NCBI GenBank assembly: GCA_964544955.1
Contig: CAZJEB010000001.1
Location: 595,892-659,891, forward strand
Direction: 5' to 3'
Source: JAAZPT01 sp964544955
GTDB lineage: Bacteria > Bacillota > Clostridia > Christensenellales > Aristaeellaceae
Length of the DNA stretch: 64,000 nt
Positions within the stretch are counted from its first letter, which is position 1. Each line of letters opens with the position of its first letter. Of this stretch, positions 25,782 to 34,176 are shown one piece after another. A model generated the notes under the pieces. The model was given only the letters and a program-made list of their open reading frames with translations, ran no database searches and had not been told where the DNA came from. The position numbers and the translations under genes are program-made.

Positions 25782-26876
25782 TTAAATTAAGCCTAAACCT
25801 CTTGCTATTTTACTTATAAAGTCTTGGGCATTTGTAATTATTGTTTTTGCTGTTAAGCTACCCCTATCTAGCAATTTATTAACAACAAATTCATCGCCAT
25901 CAACAGTGTAAATGTACAATGGGCGAATTGTACCATCTGGTACTTTTCTAAAACAAGGGGTCATATTGCCTGTTGCTATTGTATGCAACATTGTTGCTAA
26001 ACAAATTACGGTTGTTGCAGACCTAACCATATCCCTCATAGAAGATGCTGCATCATAAACGTTGCCCATAACTTCAGGTAAGGGGCCATCATCCCTTATT
26101 GAGCCTGCAAGTACATATGGCACATCATTTTTTGTACAAGCGTAAATAATACCATTATCAATGTTATAATCATCAATAAATTGTGCTATACTGCCCGATT
26201 TGCGAACTTTATTAAGTACATCAAGATGATTATAATGGCCGTTATGCACGGACTCTTGAGTATAAATATCCTGCCCTAATGCTGTATTAAAATATGCTCC
26301 CTCCAAGTCGTGTGTAGCAATAGCATTACCACCCATAAGGCCATGGGCATAACCATTTTCAATTAATAATTGCATATTTTTCCTTGCACTTTTATCAAAG
26401 GCAAAGGCAGGGCCCATAACCCAAACTATTTTACCATGTTCTTTTTCGTGTTTAAGTAAGCTAATAAGCTCCTCATAATCCTTAGTGTAGGATGTTTCAC
26501 GGCTTCTGTTTTGCCTAAACACAAAAAGGTCCTCTATTTTTGCTTTAGGGTCTCCAAAGGGGATTGAATGAACATAAATTCCTTCTTGACAATTTTCTGT
26601 TCTGCCTAAAATTACTTTATCACCAGTTTTTAAATTACGACCTTCAACCACTTCAAGTTTATCATCAGCAATAACTACGCAGGAATCCATTCTTGATTCC
26701 TCTGCAAGCATCCATACTCCATCAACTTTAAAGTACTCCGGTAGCATTGATGTGCTATGAAAATCATCGGGTGCAACGCCATCCTTTTGGCAAATTTCGT
26801 ATTTTACATTTGGTGCTTGTTGAAACTTATCCAGCTTTAAATTGGGTTCGTTGTATTTTGGCATTGAGAATGTCAA
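25782..26876 (-). CDS. Archaeal/cyanobacterial-type ornithine cyclodeaminase-like protein (AgrE/ArgZ C-domain, TIGR00300 family)
   Basis: A 364-residue protein of the family first noted as LOR/SDH conserved region. Members act as NAD-dependent ornithine cyclodeaminases (ornithine to proline plus ammonia) in methanogens and in the C-terminal part of cyanobacterial AgrE/ArgZ. Diagnostic stretches are MGGNAIATHDLEGAYF, VHNGHYNHLDVLNKVR, AGSIRDDGPLPEV and LHTIATGNMTP. No arginine dihydrolase domain is fused to it; that work is left to arcA, argF and arcC around it. Start TTG with AGAGGGGG about six bases upstream; an ATG four codons later is too far. The exact reaction is inferred from family and context. 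Confidence 0.78.
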   Translation of the reverse strand: MTFSMPKYNEPNLKLDKFQQAPNVKYEICQKDGVAPDDFHSTSMLPEYFKVDGVWMLAEESRMDSCVVIADDKLEVVEGRNLKTGDKVILGRTENCQEGIYVHSIPFGDPKAKIEDLFVFRQNRSRETSYTKDYEELISLLKHEKEHGKIVWVMGPAFAFDKSARKNMQLLIENGYAHGLMGGNAIATHDLEGAYFNTALGQDIYTQESVHNGHYNHLDVLNKVRKSGSIAQFIDDYNIDNGIIYACTKNDVPYVLAGSIRDDGPLPEVMGNVYDAASSMRDMVRSATTVICLATMLHTIATGNMTPCFRKVPDGTIRPLYIYTVDGDEFVVNKLLDRGSLTAKTIITNAQDFISKIARGLGLI

Positions 26877-26892
26877 TTATATCCCCCTCTTT

Positions 26893-27816
26893 CTATAAAT
26901 ATATTTTTGTACCACTTTCACCTTGCAAGGCTTGTTGTGCTTTACTTAGCGAAGCTATTAACGCTTCGCCACCATTGCTTACAAAGTCTAAAGCAGCTTG
27001 AACTTTGGGTAGCATGCTACCCTTTGCAAATTGATTTTCTTTAATATATTCTTCCGCTTGTGCCTTGCTCATTTCCTTAACATCTGTTTGATTTGCCTTG
27101 CCAAAATTAATTGAAACATAATCAACAGCTGTAAGTATAAGCAATTTATCAGCCTTAACTTCCTTTGCTAGAAGGGCTGCAGCAAAATCCTTATCAATTA
27201 CAGCGGGAACGCCATCAAGGCCATTCTCTGTTTGTATAACAGGTACACCACCACCACCTGAACAAATTACAACACAGCCATTATCTACCAAGCACTTAAT
27301 ACTTTTTATTTCTACAATAGCTTTAGGTTTTGGTGATGCTACTACACGACGGTAACCTCTACCAGAATCTTCTGCCATAGTAAAACCCTTTTCAGCCTCT
27401 AATTTTTTTGATTCATCAAGGCTACAAAAACTTCCAATTGGTTTTGTTGGGTTATTGAATGCAGTATCGTTTTTATCAACTAAAACTTGTGTTATAAGGC
27501 TTACAACTTCCTTATTATTGCCAAGCTTTTTAAGGGCATTTTGTATTGCATTTTGTAGATGATAGCCTATATAGCCTTGGCTCATAGCGCCACATTCTGG
27601 AAATGGCATATCTGTTTTACCAGTTTGTGCAAAGGTATCAAAAGCATTGTTTATCATACCAACTTGTGGTCCGTTACCATGGGTAAGTATAACTTTATAG
27701 CCATCTACAACCAAATTGGCAATAATGCCAGCGGTATTTAAAATAAGTTCTTTTTGCTCATAGGGCGTGTTACCCAAAGCATTGCCACCAAGGGCTAAAA
27801 CTATTGTTTGACTCAT
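26893..27816 (-). CDS. arcC: Carbamate kinase
   Basis: Makes ATP from carbamoyl phosphate and ADP, the energy-yielding step of the arginine deiminase pathway. The 307-residue amino acid kinase-fold protein opens IVLALGGNALGN, has LTHGNGPQVG, GRGYRRVVASPKP, ICSGGGGVPV and GSMLPKVQAA. AGGAGC precedes the ATG. It lies 8 bases after argF and 16 bases before the cyclodeaminase-like gene. Confidence 0.97.
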   Translation of the reverse strand: MSQTIVLALGGNALGNTPYEQKELILNTAGIIANLVVDGYKVILTHGNGPQVGMINNAFDTFAQTGKTDMPFPECGAMSQGYIGYHLQNAIQNALKKLGNNKEVVSLITQVLVDKNDTAFNNPTKPIGSFCSLDESKKLEAEKGFTMAEDSGRGYRRVVASPKPKAIVEIKSIKCLVDNGCVVICSGGGGVPVIQTENGLDGVPAVIDKDFAAALLAKEVKADKLLILTAVDYVSINFGKANQTDVKEMSKAQAEEYIKENQFAKGSMLPKVQAALDFVSNGGEALIASLSKAQQALQGESGTKIYL

Positions 27817-27823
27817 ATTGCTC

Positions 27824-28816
27824 CTAACTTAATGTAGCAAAAATAACAGCCTTAATTGTATGCATTCTGTTTTCGGCCTCATCAAATACTTTTGATTGAC
27901 GGCTTTCAAAAACTTCATCACTAACTTCCATTTCATTTATACCAAACTTTTGAGCTATTTCTGCGCCAATTGTTGTTTTTGTATCATGGAAAGAAGGTAG
28001 GCAATGTAAAAATATAGCTGTACTTTTAGCCTTATTCATAAGGTTTTTATTAACTTGATACTTGCTTAAAAGCTTAATGCGGCTTTCCCATACAGAGTCT
28101 GGCTCACCCATGGAAACCCAAATATCTGTATATACTACATCTGCATTGTTCAACCCCTTATCAGTATCATCTGTTAATGTAATTGTACAATTATTTTCGC
28201 TAGCAATTTCTTTGCAAACTTTAACTAGCTCATCAGCAGGGAAAAGTTCCTGTGGAGCACATGCTGTAAAGTTTACGCCAAGTTTTGCACAAACAACCAT
28301 AAGGGAGTTTGCAACGTTGTTACGCGCATCACCAACGAAGGTGAAGTTTATACCTTTTAAATAACCAAAGTTTTCCTGAATTGTAAGCATATCTGCTAAC
28401 ATTTGTGTTGGGTGAAATTCATCTGTAAGGCCATTATATACTGGTACCCCTGCGTATTTGCCAAGGTCTTCAACTATTTGTTGGCTGAAACCCCTATATT
28501 CAATAGCATCGTACATTCTTCCAAGTACCCTTGCAGTATCGGCAATACTTTCTTTTTTACCCATTTGACTGCTACCTGGGTCAAGATAAGTAACACCCAT
28601 GCCAAGATCCATACAAGCCACTTCAAAGGCGCAACGTGTGCGTGTAGATGTTTTTTCAAATAACAATACCATATTTTTGCCTTCCAAATATTTATGTGGA
28701 ACGCCATTTTGTTTCATAGCTTTAAAATTTTTGGACAATTCAATTAAGCTTAGGATTTCTTCTGATGTATAATCTAATAATTTTAAGAAGTTCCTACCCT
28801 TTAGATTTTTAGGCAT
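27824..28816 (-). CDS. argF: Ornithine carbamoyltransferase
   Basis: Here probably catabolic (arcB role): citrulline plus phosphate to ornithine and carbamoyl phosphate. The 330-residue enzyme has the carbamoyl-phosphate site STRTR at 57-61, FHPTQMLADMLT, the ornithine region and HCLPSFHDT. The start is ATG at 28816 with GTGAGG nine bases upstream; an in-frame GTG overlaps that RBS. It is first in a four-gene unit with arcC, the cyclodeaminase-like gene and tkt, and divergent to arcA. Confidence 0.95.
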   Translation of the reverse strand: MPKNLKGRNFLKLLDYTSEEILSLIELSKNFKAMKQNGVPHKYLEGKNMVLLFEKTSTRTRCAFEVACMDLGMGVTYLDPGSSQMGKKESIADTARVLGRMYDAIEYRGFSQQIVEDLGKYAGVPVYNGLTDEFHPTQMLADMLTIQENFGYLKGINFTFVGDARNNVANSLMVVCAKLGVNFTACAPQELFPADELVKVCKEIASENNCTITLTDDTDKGLNNADVVYTDIWVSMGEPDSVWESRIKLLSKYQVNKNLMNKAKSTAIFLHCLPSFHDTKTTIGAEIAQKFGINEMEVSDEVFESRQSKVFDEAENRMHTIKAVIFATLS

Positions 28817-28848
28817 ATTAATATTCCTCACTTTGTTTAGTTTTAATA

Positions 28849-28878
28849 ATTATACAGCAAAAATAGATATTGTTCAAT
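28849..28878 (-). promoter_or_regulatory. SigA-type promoter of the argF-arcC unit
   Basis: On the minus strand TTGAAC (28873-28878) and TATAAT (28849-28854) are separated by 18 bases. The palindrome TGTATACA lies between this promoter and the arcA promoter. Confidence 0.65.
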
Positions 28879-28910
28879 AATTATAGCATTGTATACATAT
28901 TTTGCTTTGT

Positions 28911-28938
28911 TGTTAAAAAAAGATACAAATGGTATAAT
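28911..28938 (+). promoter_or_regulatory. SigA-type promoter of arcA
   Basis: TTGTTA (28911-28916) and TATAAT (28933-28938) with a 16-base spacer, 32 bases before the arcA start. Confidence 0.6.
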
Positions 28939-28970
28939 TGTATTAATTTTGTACTGAATGGAGATTTGTT

Positions 28971-30191
28971 ATGGCAATAAATGTAAACAGCGAAATAGGC
29001 AAGTTAAACAAAGTTATGTTACACAGGCCAGGTAAGGAACTTGAACACCTTGTACCCGACTCTTTGGAAAGGCTTTTATTTGATGATATTCCATTTTTAG
29101 ATATTGCTCAAAAAGAACATGACTATTTTGCCAAAGTTTTACAGGATAATAATGTTGAAGTTGTTTATATTGAAGACCTTATGGCTGATGTTATAAGGGA
29201 TGATATGGCAATAAGGCAACAATTTGTTGATGATTTTATTGCAAACTCCAACGACTTAGCAAAATCCTACGGCGAATACTTAAAAGAATATTTATTGGAT
29301 ATTGGCGACGCTAAAGAACTAGTTGAAAAAACCATATGTGGCGTTAATATTAGAGAATTAAAATGCTATAGTAACAATTCCCTTTCCAACTTACTTAACT
29401 ATGATGCTAAGTTTATATTAGACCCCATACCCAACCTTTACTTTTCAAGGGATATGTTTTCAAGTATTGGTAAAGGCGTAAGCCTTAATAGGATGTACTC
29501 AACCACAAGAAGGCGTGAAAGCATATATGGAAAATATATTTTTAGATACCATAAAGATTTTTCAAATGTACCAACTTATTATAATTCTAGAATACCCCAC
29601 AGTATTGAAGGTGGCGATATATTAGTATTATCAGAAAATGTTGTTTGTATAGGTATATCACAAAGAACAAGTCCCGAGGCAATAGAAACATTAGCAAACA
29701 ACTTATTTAATGATGAAGAATGTGCTATTGATACTGTTTTAGCCTTTGAAATACCTAATACACGAGCGTTTATGCATCTAGATACTGTATTTACACAAAT
29801 TGATAGGGATAAATTTACTATACACAAACAAATAATTCACACCCTAAGAACATTTGAAATTACAAAGGGTAATAATAATTCTTTAAAGATTATAGAACTA
29901 GAACAAAGCCTTAAAGAAGTATTGGCCAAGTATATGAAAGTTGAGGAAATACAACTTATATATTGCGGTGGTAGTGATAGCATTGCCTCGGCTAGAGAAC
30001 AGTGGAATGATGGTAGTAACACATTTTGTATAGCCCCAGGCAAGGTTATAGTATACGATAGAAACACTGTTACTAATGCTTTGTTGGAAAATATTGGTAT
30101 AGAAATAATAAAAATACGCAGCTCTGAGCTATCAAGGGGTAGAGGTGGCCCCAGGTGTATGACAATGCCATTAATTAGAGAAAATATATAA
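28971..30191 (+). CDS. arcA: Arginine deiminase
   Basis: Hydrolyses arginine to citrulline and ammonia. The 406-residue guanidino-group hydrolase shows FSRDMFSSIG, IEGGDILVLS, FMHLDTVFTQID and the catalytic cysteine in GGPRCMTMP (Cys396). It reads away from argF-arcC across a 154-base shared promoter region. The product feeds argF. Length and motifs are complete. Confidence 0.97.
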   Translation: MAINVNSEIGKLNKVMLHRPGKELEHLVPDSLERLLFDDIPFLDIAQKEHDYFAKVLQDNNVEVVYIEDLMADVIRDDMAIRQQFVDDFIANSNDLAKSYGEYLKEYLLDIGDAKELVEKTICGVNIRELKCYSNNSLSNLLNYDAKFILDPIPNLYFSRDMFSSIGKGVSLNRMYSTTRRRESIYGKYIFRYHKDFSNVPTYYNSRIPHSIEGGDILVLSENVVCIGISQRTSPEAIETLANNLFNDEECAIDTVLAFEIPNTRAFMHLDTVFTQIDRDKFTIHKQIIHTLRTFEITKGNNNSLKIIELEQSLKEVLAKYMKVEEIQLIYCGGSDSIASAREQWNDGSNTFCIAPGKVIVYDRNTVTNALLENIGIEIIKIRSSELSRGRGGPRCMTMPLIRENI

Positions 30192-30221
30192 TAAAAAAAC
30201 AGCCAATTGGCTGTTTTTTTA
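30192..30221. terminator. Bidirectional terminator between arcA and the aldose epimerase gene
   Basis: ACAGCC (30199-30204) pairs with GGCTGT (30209-30214) around AATT, with seven A residues before and seven T residues after. It serves the convergent genes. Confidence 0.9.
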
Positions 30222-31091
30222 TTATATTGTTTGTACACTGAATTCAACTGTAAATTCTTTGTTAGCATCAAGCTTTATTGCAAAGGGCTTATCCTCAAAA
30301 TTACCACTTTCACCAATTGTTGTGGGTAAACCAATCCATGGTTCCACACATATGAAAGGGGCTTGTTTTTTGGTTGGTGACCACAAAACTAAAACTGGAA
30401 AACCTTTAAATCCAAGCCTTACACCCTTATTGGTGTTTTTATGTACTAAGTCAACATGGGTTGATTCTAAGTTTACATAAATAAGGGAATCTAAATCAAA
30501 ATAAGAATATTTTAATGGAACTATGTTTTTATCATTTAAATTATTAAGTTGAGCATTAAAGTTAAACAATGGACCATCAATATAATAGGCTGGAGTATTT
30601 TCCGTTTTTTCAAAAACTAAATTATAATCCTCAAATTGTTCACCTTTGTTTATTGGGCAATTAAATGATGGATGGGATCCAATGCAAAACACCATTGTTT
30701 TATTGTTTGTATTTACTACTTTGTACTCTGTTTTAAATCCATTTTCAATTAATGTATGGGTAACATAAAGTTCAAAGTTATAAGGGTACATCTTTAGTGT
30801 ATCTTCATTACTTTTTATAGAAAGGCTTATGGAATGCTCACTTTGTGCAACAACATCAAAAAGTTCACCTTTTACAAAACCATGTTTTGGTATGTTATAG
30901 GTTTTCCCTTCAATTATTGTTTTATCCTCATAAAGTGCCCCTGGAAATGGAAAAAGCACCGGAGAATTTCCTGCCCAATATTTTTCATCACCTTGCCAAA
31001 GATATTCCTTTTCACAAAAATATGAATATAATTCGGCCCCAATATCTGTTACTTTTGCAATAGCATTGCCTTTTTTTAGAATATAATCCAT
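30222..31091 (-). CDS. Aldose 1-epimerase family protein (LacX-like)
   Basis: A 289-residue GalM-fold protein, likely a sugar mutarotase or hexose-phosphate epimerase. Catalytic-type residues appear in PKHGFVKG, IGSHPSFN and the glutamate of CVEPWIG. The group resembles LacX and YeaD-type proteins more than true GalM. It starts six bases after the stop of the glucosidase gene, so the two form one sugar-use unit. Confidence 0.85.
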   Translation of the reverse strand: MDYILKKGNAIAKVTDIGAELYSYFCEKEYLWQGDEKYWAGNSPVLFPFPGALYEDKTIIEGKTYNIPKHGFVKGELFDVVAQSEHSISLSIKSNEDTLKMYPYNFELYVTHTLIENGFKTEYKVVNTNNKTMVFCIGSHPSFNCPINKGEQFEDYNLVFEKTENTPAYYIDGPLFNFNAQLNNLNDKNIVPLKYSYFDLDSLIYVNLESTHVDLVHKNTNKGVRLGFKGFPVLVLWSPTKKQAPFICVEPWIGLPTTIGESGNFEDKPFAIKLDANKEFTVEFSVQTI

Positions 31092-31097
31092 ATTTAC

Positions 31098-32741
31098 CTA
31101 CTTTTTGATGAAAACCCTTGCCTCGTAAGGTTGTAGATCTTCACAATTATTTTTTGGGTTTGGATAGTTGCAAATTAGTATTTCACCTTCAGGTTTTATC
31201 ATATCGCATTTTACAATTTTGTTTGTAAAGTTTGTAACTATTGTAAGTTTGCAATTATCAAGGCTTCTTGTGTATGCAAAAACCTCTTCGCTATCTGGTA
31301 GCAATAGTTCATAGTTACCATCAACAATAACGGGCAGTTCTTTCCTTAAAGCAACGAGTTTTCTGTAATAATTAAACACAGAATCTTCATCATTTATTTG
31401 TGCATCAGCATTTATTGTTTTATAGTTAGGGTTTACCTTTATCCAAGGTTCACCCTTGCTAAAGCCTGCATTTTCGCTATCATTCCATTGCATAGGTGTG
31501 CGAGCATGGTCACGGCAACGTTCATTTAAAGCAGCTATCATAGATTCATGAGTATGAACTTTTTTATCATCAACCAAATCCTTATAAGCCGAGAAAACCT
31601 CATAATCTCTACAATCATCTAATGAGTTTATTGTATAGTTTGTCATGCCAAGTTCTTCACCTTGGTAAATATAGGGTGTGCCCTGCTGGAAATGAAGCAT
31701 TGTAGCTAACATTTTAGCACTTTTTTCCCTTAAAAAATCACTTGATGTATTACCAAAACGAGATACACAACGAGGTTGATCGTGGTTGCTTAAATATAAG
31801 CTATTCCATGCTTTACCATGTAAACCAGTTTGCCAATGGCTTGTTACACGTTTAAAGTCGGTTAATTTAATTTTTCTAGTATGCCATTTACCTGCGGCGC
31901 CCTTATCTTCAATACCAACAAGTTCAAATTGGAATACCATATCAAGCTCGCTACCATCAAGGTTGGCATATTTTTGAGCATCCTCAACGGATACACCTGG
32001 AGTTTCACCAACAGTAATAGTATCGTAGTTGGAGAAGGTTTTTTTATTCATTTCCTGTAAAAACTCATGTACTCGTGGACCATTTTCACAATGAGCACCA
32101 TCGCCACCATCAACCCTAAGTGTTGCCTCGGGTTTTGAAATAAGGTTTATAACATCCATACGGAATCCATCAACACCCATATCAAGCCAGGTGTTCATCA
32201 TTTTATAAACTTCTTCCCTAACTTCATCGTTTTCCCAATTCAGTTCTGGCTGTTCAACTGCAAAGTTATGGAAATAATATTGACCAGTTGTTTCGTCAAA
32301 TTTCCAAACAGGTTCATTAAAGAAACCATATTGTGTTGTTGGTTTTTTATCACCAAAACCGTCACGCCAAATGTAAAAATCCCTTTTGGGGTTATCCTTA
32401 GAGGATTTACTTTCTATAAACCAAGGGTGCATATCGGATGTATGGTTAACAACAAGGTCCATAAGTATTTTTATTTCCCTGTCATGAGCCTTTTTTAAAA
32501 GCTCTTTAAAGTCATCCAATGTGCCAAATTTTTCTGAAATATTATAATAGTCGCTAATATCGTAACCATTATCTTTATCAGGTGATTTATAAATTGGTGA
32601 AAGCCAAATAATATCTATACCTAATAATTTTAAATAATCTAACTTTTCTATTATCCCCCTTATATCACCAACGCCATCATTATTAGAGTCCATAAAGCTT
32701 CTTGGATATATTTGATACACAACTGATTTTTTCCAGTCCAT
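31098..32741 (-). CDS. malL: GH13 alpha-glucosidase (oligo-1,6-glucosidase type)
   Basis: A 547-residue cytoplasmic GH13 enzyme that splits small alpha-glucosides. It has VVYQIYPRSFMDSNNDGVGD, GVDGFRMDVINLISK with the nucleophile aspartate, VGETPGV with the acid/base glutamate and LSNHDQPR with the transition-state aspartate. The GFRMDVIN residues suggest the MalL/isomaltase branch, though trehalose-6-phosphate hydrolase is close. No signal peptide. AGGAGGG precedes the ATG. It is followed by the epimerase gene. Confidence 0.88.
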   Translation of the reverse strand: MDWKKSVVYQIYPRSFMDSNNDGVGDIRGIIEKLDYLKLLGIDIIWLSPIYKSPDKDNGYDISDYYNISEKFGTLDDFKELLKKAHDREIKILMDLVVNHTSDMHPWFIESKSSKDNPKRDFYIWRDGFGDKKPTTQYGFFNEPVWKFDETTGQYYFHNFAVEQPELNWENDEVREEVYKMMNTWLDMGVDGFRMDVINLISKPEATLRVDGGDGAHCENGPRVHEFLQEMNKKTFSNYDTITVGETPGVSVEDAQKYANLDGSELDMVFQFELVGIEDKGAAGKWHTRKIKLTDFKRVTSHWQTGLHGKAWNSLYLSNHDQPRCVSRFGNTSSDFLREKSAKMLATMLHFQQGTPYIYQGEELGMTNYTINSLDDCRDYEVFSAYKDLVDDKKVHTHESMIAALNERCRDHARTPMQWNDSENAGFSKGEPWIKVNPNYKTINADAQINDEDSVFNYYRKLVALRKELPVIVDGNYELLLPDSEEVFAYTRSLDNCKLTIVTNFTNKIVKCDMIKPEGEILICNYPNPKNNCEDLQPYEARVFIKK

Positions 32742-32779
32742 AATAACCCTCCTAATTTTACAATTAATATTACATGTAT

Positions 32780-32808
32780 ATGTTACGAAACTAAAATGTT
32801 AATGTCAA
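32780..32808 (-). promoter_or_regulatory. SigA-type promoter of the glucosidase-epimerase unit
   Basis: On the minus strand TTGACA (32803-32808) and TAACAT (32780-32785) are 17 bases apart, about 40 bases before the start. Confidence 0.65.
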
Positions 32809-32905
32809 TACAAAAAGCTTTATTTAAAGGGTTAAACTATACTACAAAACATTAAAAATCATGATATTTTTAGAAAGTTGTAAAAATGCATTTTGTATTA
32901 AACTA

Positions 32906-32914
32906 TGCTATAAT
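32906..32914 (+). promoter_or_regulatory. Extended -10 promoter of the dxr cluster
   Basis: TGCTATAAT with a weak -35 (TGCATT near 32887), about 40 bases before the proposed dxr start. Confidence 0.6.
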
Positions 32915-32952
32915 TATTTTGTATTCTTAATTGAAAAAGAGAGGTTTTTAAC

Positions 32953-34176
32953 ATAAAAAATATTGCTATATTGGGCAGTACAGGCTCTATTGGCACCCAA
33001 GCTTTAGATGTAATTGTCCTTCATGAGGATAAATATAATATCGTTGCCTTATCTGCCCATAAAAACACAGAATTATTTTTTGAGCAAGTGCGCAGATTTA
33101 AGCCAAAATATGCCGCCTTAACTGGTTACGATAGTTTTGATATACCTACAGATTTAAACTTTTGTGAGTTTATTTTTGGTGTTGATGCATTGGAAACCAT
33201 TGCCAAAGCTAATGAAGTTGAATACATAATAATATCTGTTGTAGGCATGGTAGGCCTAAAATCGGTGTTAACAAGCTTAAAAAATGGCAAAAGAGTGCTT
33301 TTAGCAAATAAAGAAGCTCTTGTTGCAGGTGGGAAGCTTGTTATAGATACAGCTAAAAATGCTGCATTTTTGGCAAAAAACAACCCTAACTTTGTTGAAA
33401 ATGCTAGTTATTTTGATGGCGTGGATTTTCCATCACCCTTATCAAGGCTATTGCCAATAGATAGTGAACATAGCGCTATATTTCAATGCATGTGTGGCAA
33501 TTCATCAAACCGTATAAATAAAATATTTTTAACATGCTCTGGTGGCCCTTTCCGTAACTGGGATAAAACCAATATTGATAACGCTACACCTAAGGATGCC
33601 TTAAAGCATCCAAAGTGGAATATGGGTGCTAAAATAACTATTGACTCTGCAAGCTTATTTAACAAGGCCCTTGAAGTAATTGAGGCAAAGTGGTTGTTCA
33701 ACGTAAACGAAAGTGATATTGATGTACTGATACACCCGCAAAGTATTGTACACTCAATGGTAGGCTTTGACGACGGCGGAATAATTGCACAGCTTGGTGA
33801 GCCAAGCATGAAGTTGCCCATACTTTATTCCCTTAGCTACCCTGAAAGATTAAACTGTGGTGTTAATTTTCCAAAATTAAGTAACTTAGAGTTTTATGAG
33901 CCTGATACAAACAAGTTTGAATCATTAAAAATTGTTAGGGAATGTTTAAAAAAGGATGATGCATCCTGCCTAATAATGAATGCTGCAAACGAGGTAGCTG
34001 TTGACGCCTTTTTAAAGGAAAAAATAAAGTTTGGAAGCATTACAAACGCTGTTAAACAAGTACTTAACGAAATAGAACCATTACCCGTTAATAGCCTTGA
34101 CGAAATAATTTATGCTGATAATTTAGCAAGGCAAAAAACAGTTAATTATATAAACAAATTGAAAGGTGAAAATTAA
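32953..34176 (+). CDS. dxr: 1-deoxy-D-xylulose 5-phosphate reductoisomerase
   Basis: Second enzyme of the MEP pathway. The protein shows NADPH-binding LGSTGSIGTQ, ANKEALVAGG, LPIDSEHSAIFQC, TCSGGPFR and the SLFNKALEVIEAKWLF region. The normal N-terminus (about KNIAILGSTG) begins after an ATA at 32953, eight bases downstream of AGAGAGG. No ATG, GTG or TTG lies in that place, and an in-frame stop stands at 32932. The first standard start would be TTG at 32971, which removes six residues of the first Rossmann strand. I therefore take ATA as start, giving 407 residues; this needs proof. Confidence 0.93.
   Translation: MKNIAILGSTGSIGTQALDVIVLHEDKYNIVALSAHKNTELFFEQVRRFKPKYAALTGYDSFDIPTDLNFCEFIFGVDALETIAKANEVEYIIISVVGMVGLKSVLTSLKNGKRVLLANKEALVAGGKLVIDTAKNAAFLAKNNPNFVENASYFDGVDFPSPLSRLLPIDSEHSAIFQCMCGNSSNRINKIFLTCSGGPFRNWDKTNIDNATPKDALKHPKWNMGAKITIDSASLFNKALEVIEAKWLFNVNESDIDVLIHPQSIVHSMVGFDDGGIIAQLGEPSMKLPILYSLSYPERLNCGVNFPKLSNLEFYEPDTNKFESLKIVRECLKKDDASCLIMNAANEVAVDAFLKEKIKFGSITNAVKQVLNEIEPLPVNSLDEIIYADNLARQKTVNYINKLKGEN

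Noticed and set aside
28860..28940. ArgR operator or cre site between argF and arcA
   Set aside because: TGTATACA and AT-rich repeats are there, but no convincing match to an ARG box or cre consensus; AT-rich sequence gives many chance hits.
29837..30271. 144-residue open frame on the minus strand at the end of arcA
   Set aside because: It is antisense to arcA and crosses the bidirectional terminator, with no RBS.
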